NCBI RefSeq assembly: GCF_902459565.1
Contig: NZ_CABPSN010000001.1
Coordinates: forward strand, 1 to 64,000
Reading direction: 5' to 3'
Origin: Pandoraea aquatica
GTDB lineage: Bacteria; Pseudomonadota; Gammaproteobacteria; Burkholderiales; Burkholderiaceae
DNA length: 64,000 nt
Shown: positions 63,887 to 64,000 of the stretch, in pieces
How positions within the stretch are numbered: position 1 is the first letter of the stretch
Layout: each line of letters starts with the position of its first letter
The notes under the pieces: generated by a model
Databases searched by the model: none
What the model was told of the DNA's origin: nothing
The model's input: the letters and a program-made list of their open reading frames with translations, nothing else
Position numbers and translations under genes: made by a program

Positions 63887-64000
63887 TGCTGACTCCTTTA
63901 TGTCATTGGGCTCACCGGACAGTCGGTCGATGGCCCTGTGCTTCTAGGGTCTGTTCACATTAATACGGGTTCGTGAACGTGTTCTACCGGCTGGCTGGCA

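Overview
The window is about 63-65% GC by eye, densely coded, and carries no tRNA, rRNA, insertion sequence, phage or CRISPR. The gene content (fds-type NAD-linked formate dehydrogenase, an Anbu proteasome-like operon, bacterial Nudix-free purine catabolism with PuuD, CadR/CadA, HU-beta) and the protein sequences point to a chromosome of a betaproteobacterium of the Burkholderiaceae; Pandoraea is my best guess, from general resemblance only.

Layout. 0.3-4.5 kb: an operon of a circularly permuted ATP-grasp protein, an alpha-E protein, a transglutaminase-like protein and the proteasome homologue Anbu. 4.6-5.9 kb: a MATE exporter. 6.4-17.5 kb: a purine salvage and catabolism region with the urate oxidase PuuD and 5-hydroxyisourate hydrolase on the minus strand, a NCS2 purine permease and an 8-oxoguanine/guanine deaminase overlapping on the plus strand, a LysR regulator, and a BMP-type nucleoside ABC transporter (ATPase, two permeases, lipoprotein) closed by a terminator. 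17.7-21.7 kb: the ABC-F protein YbiT, an aldehyde dehydrogenase, a DUF1289 protein and a single-domain EamA protein. 21.7-27.7 kb (minus): phospholipase A1, a GGDEF cyclase, an EAL phosphodiesterase and a sulfide:quinone oxidoreductase. 28.1-31.2 kb: divergent cadR and a His-Asp-rich P-type ATPase sharing a MerR-type promoter. 31.2-34.2 kb: CHAD protein, HU-beta, and a CpdA-like phosphodiesterase.

34.4-41.3 kb: pelD-pelE-pelF-pelG, all overlapping or nearly so, followed by galE. The genes for the periplasmic and outer-membrane Pel parts (pelA, pelB, pelC) are not in the window, and the GalE has serine where E. coli GalE has the size-limiting Tyr299, which suggests it also handles N-acetylated UDP-sugars, the building blocks of Pel. 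PelD keeps the RxxD c-di-GMP site, so the GGDEF and EAL proteins 10 kb upstream are plausible partners in signalling.

41.6-48.3 kb: ferredoxin-NADP reductase, an iron-uptake operon on the minus strand (DUF3325, small membrane protein, PepSY protein, TonB receptor) with a possible Fur site, and a fatty acid desaturase. 48.6-59.0 kb: a formate/molybdenum region with a short winged-helix protein translationally joined to a YdeP-type molybdoprotein (minus), then a ModE-like regulator and fdsG-fdsB-fdsA-fdhD(fdsC)-fdsD (plus). Three sites of the form TATG-N10-CATA lie in front of the regulator and of fdsG and are the best candidates for its operators. 59.1-63.9 kb: two small proteins of unknown function, a phytanoyl-CoA dioxygenase-family protein, a sodium-dependent NSS transporter and glutathione reductase.

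The most notable points are the incomplete pel locus with an adapted GalE, the Anbu operon, and the repeated operator in the fds region.
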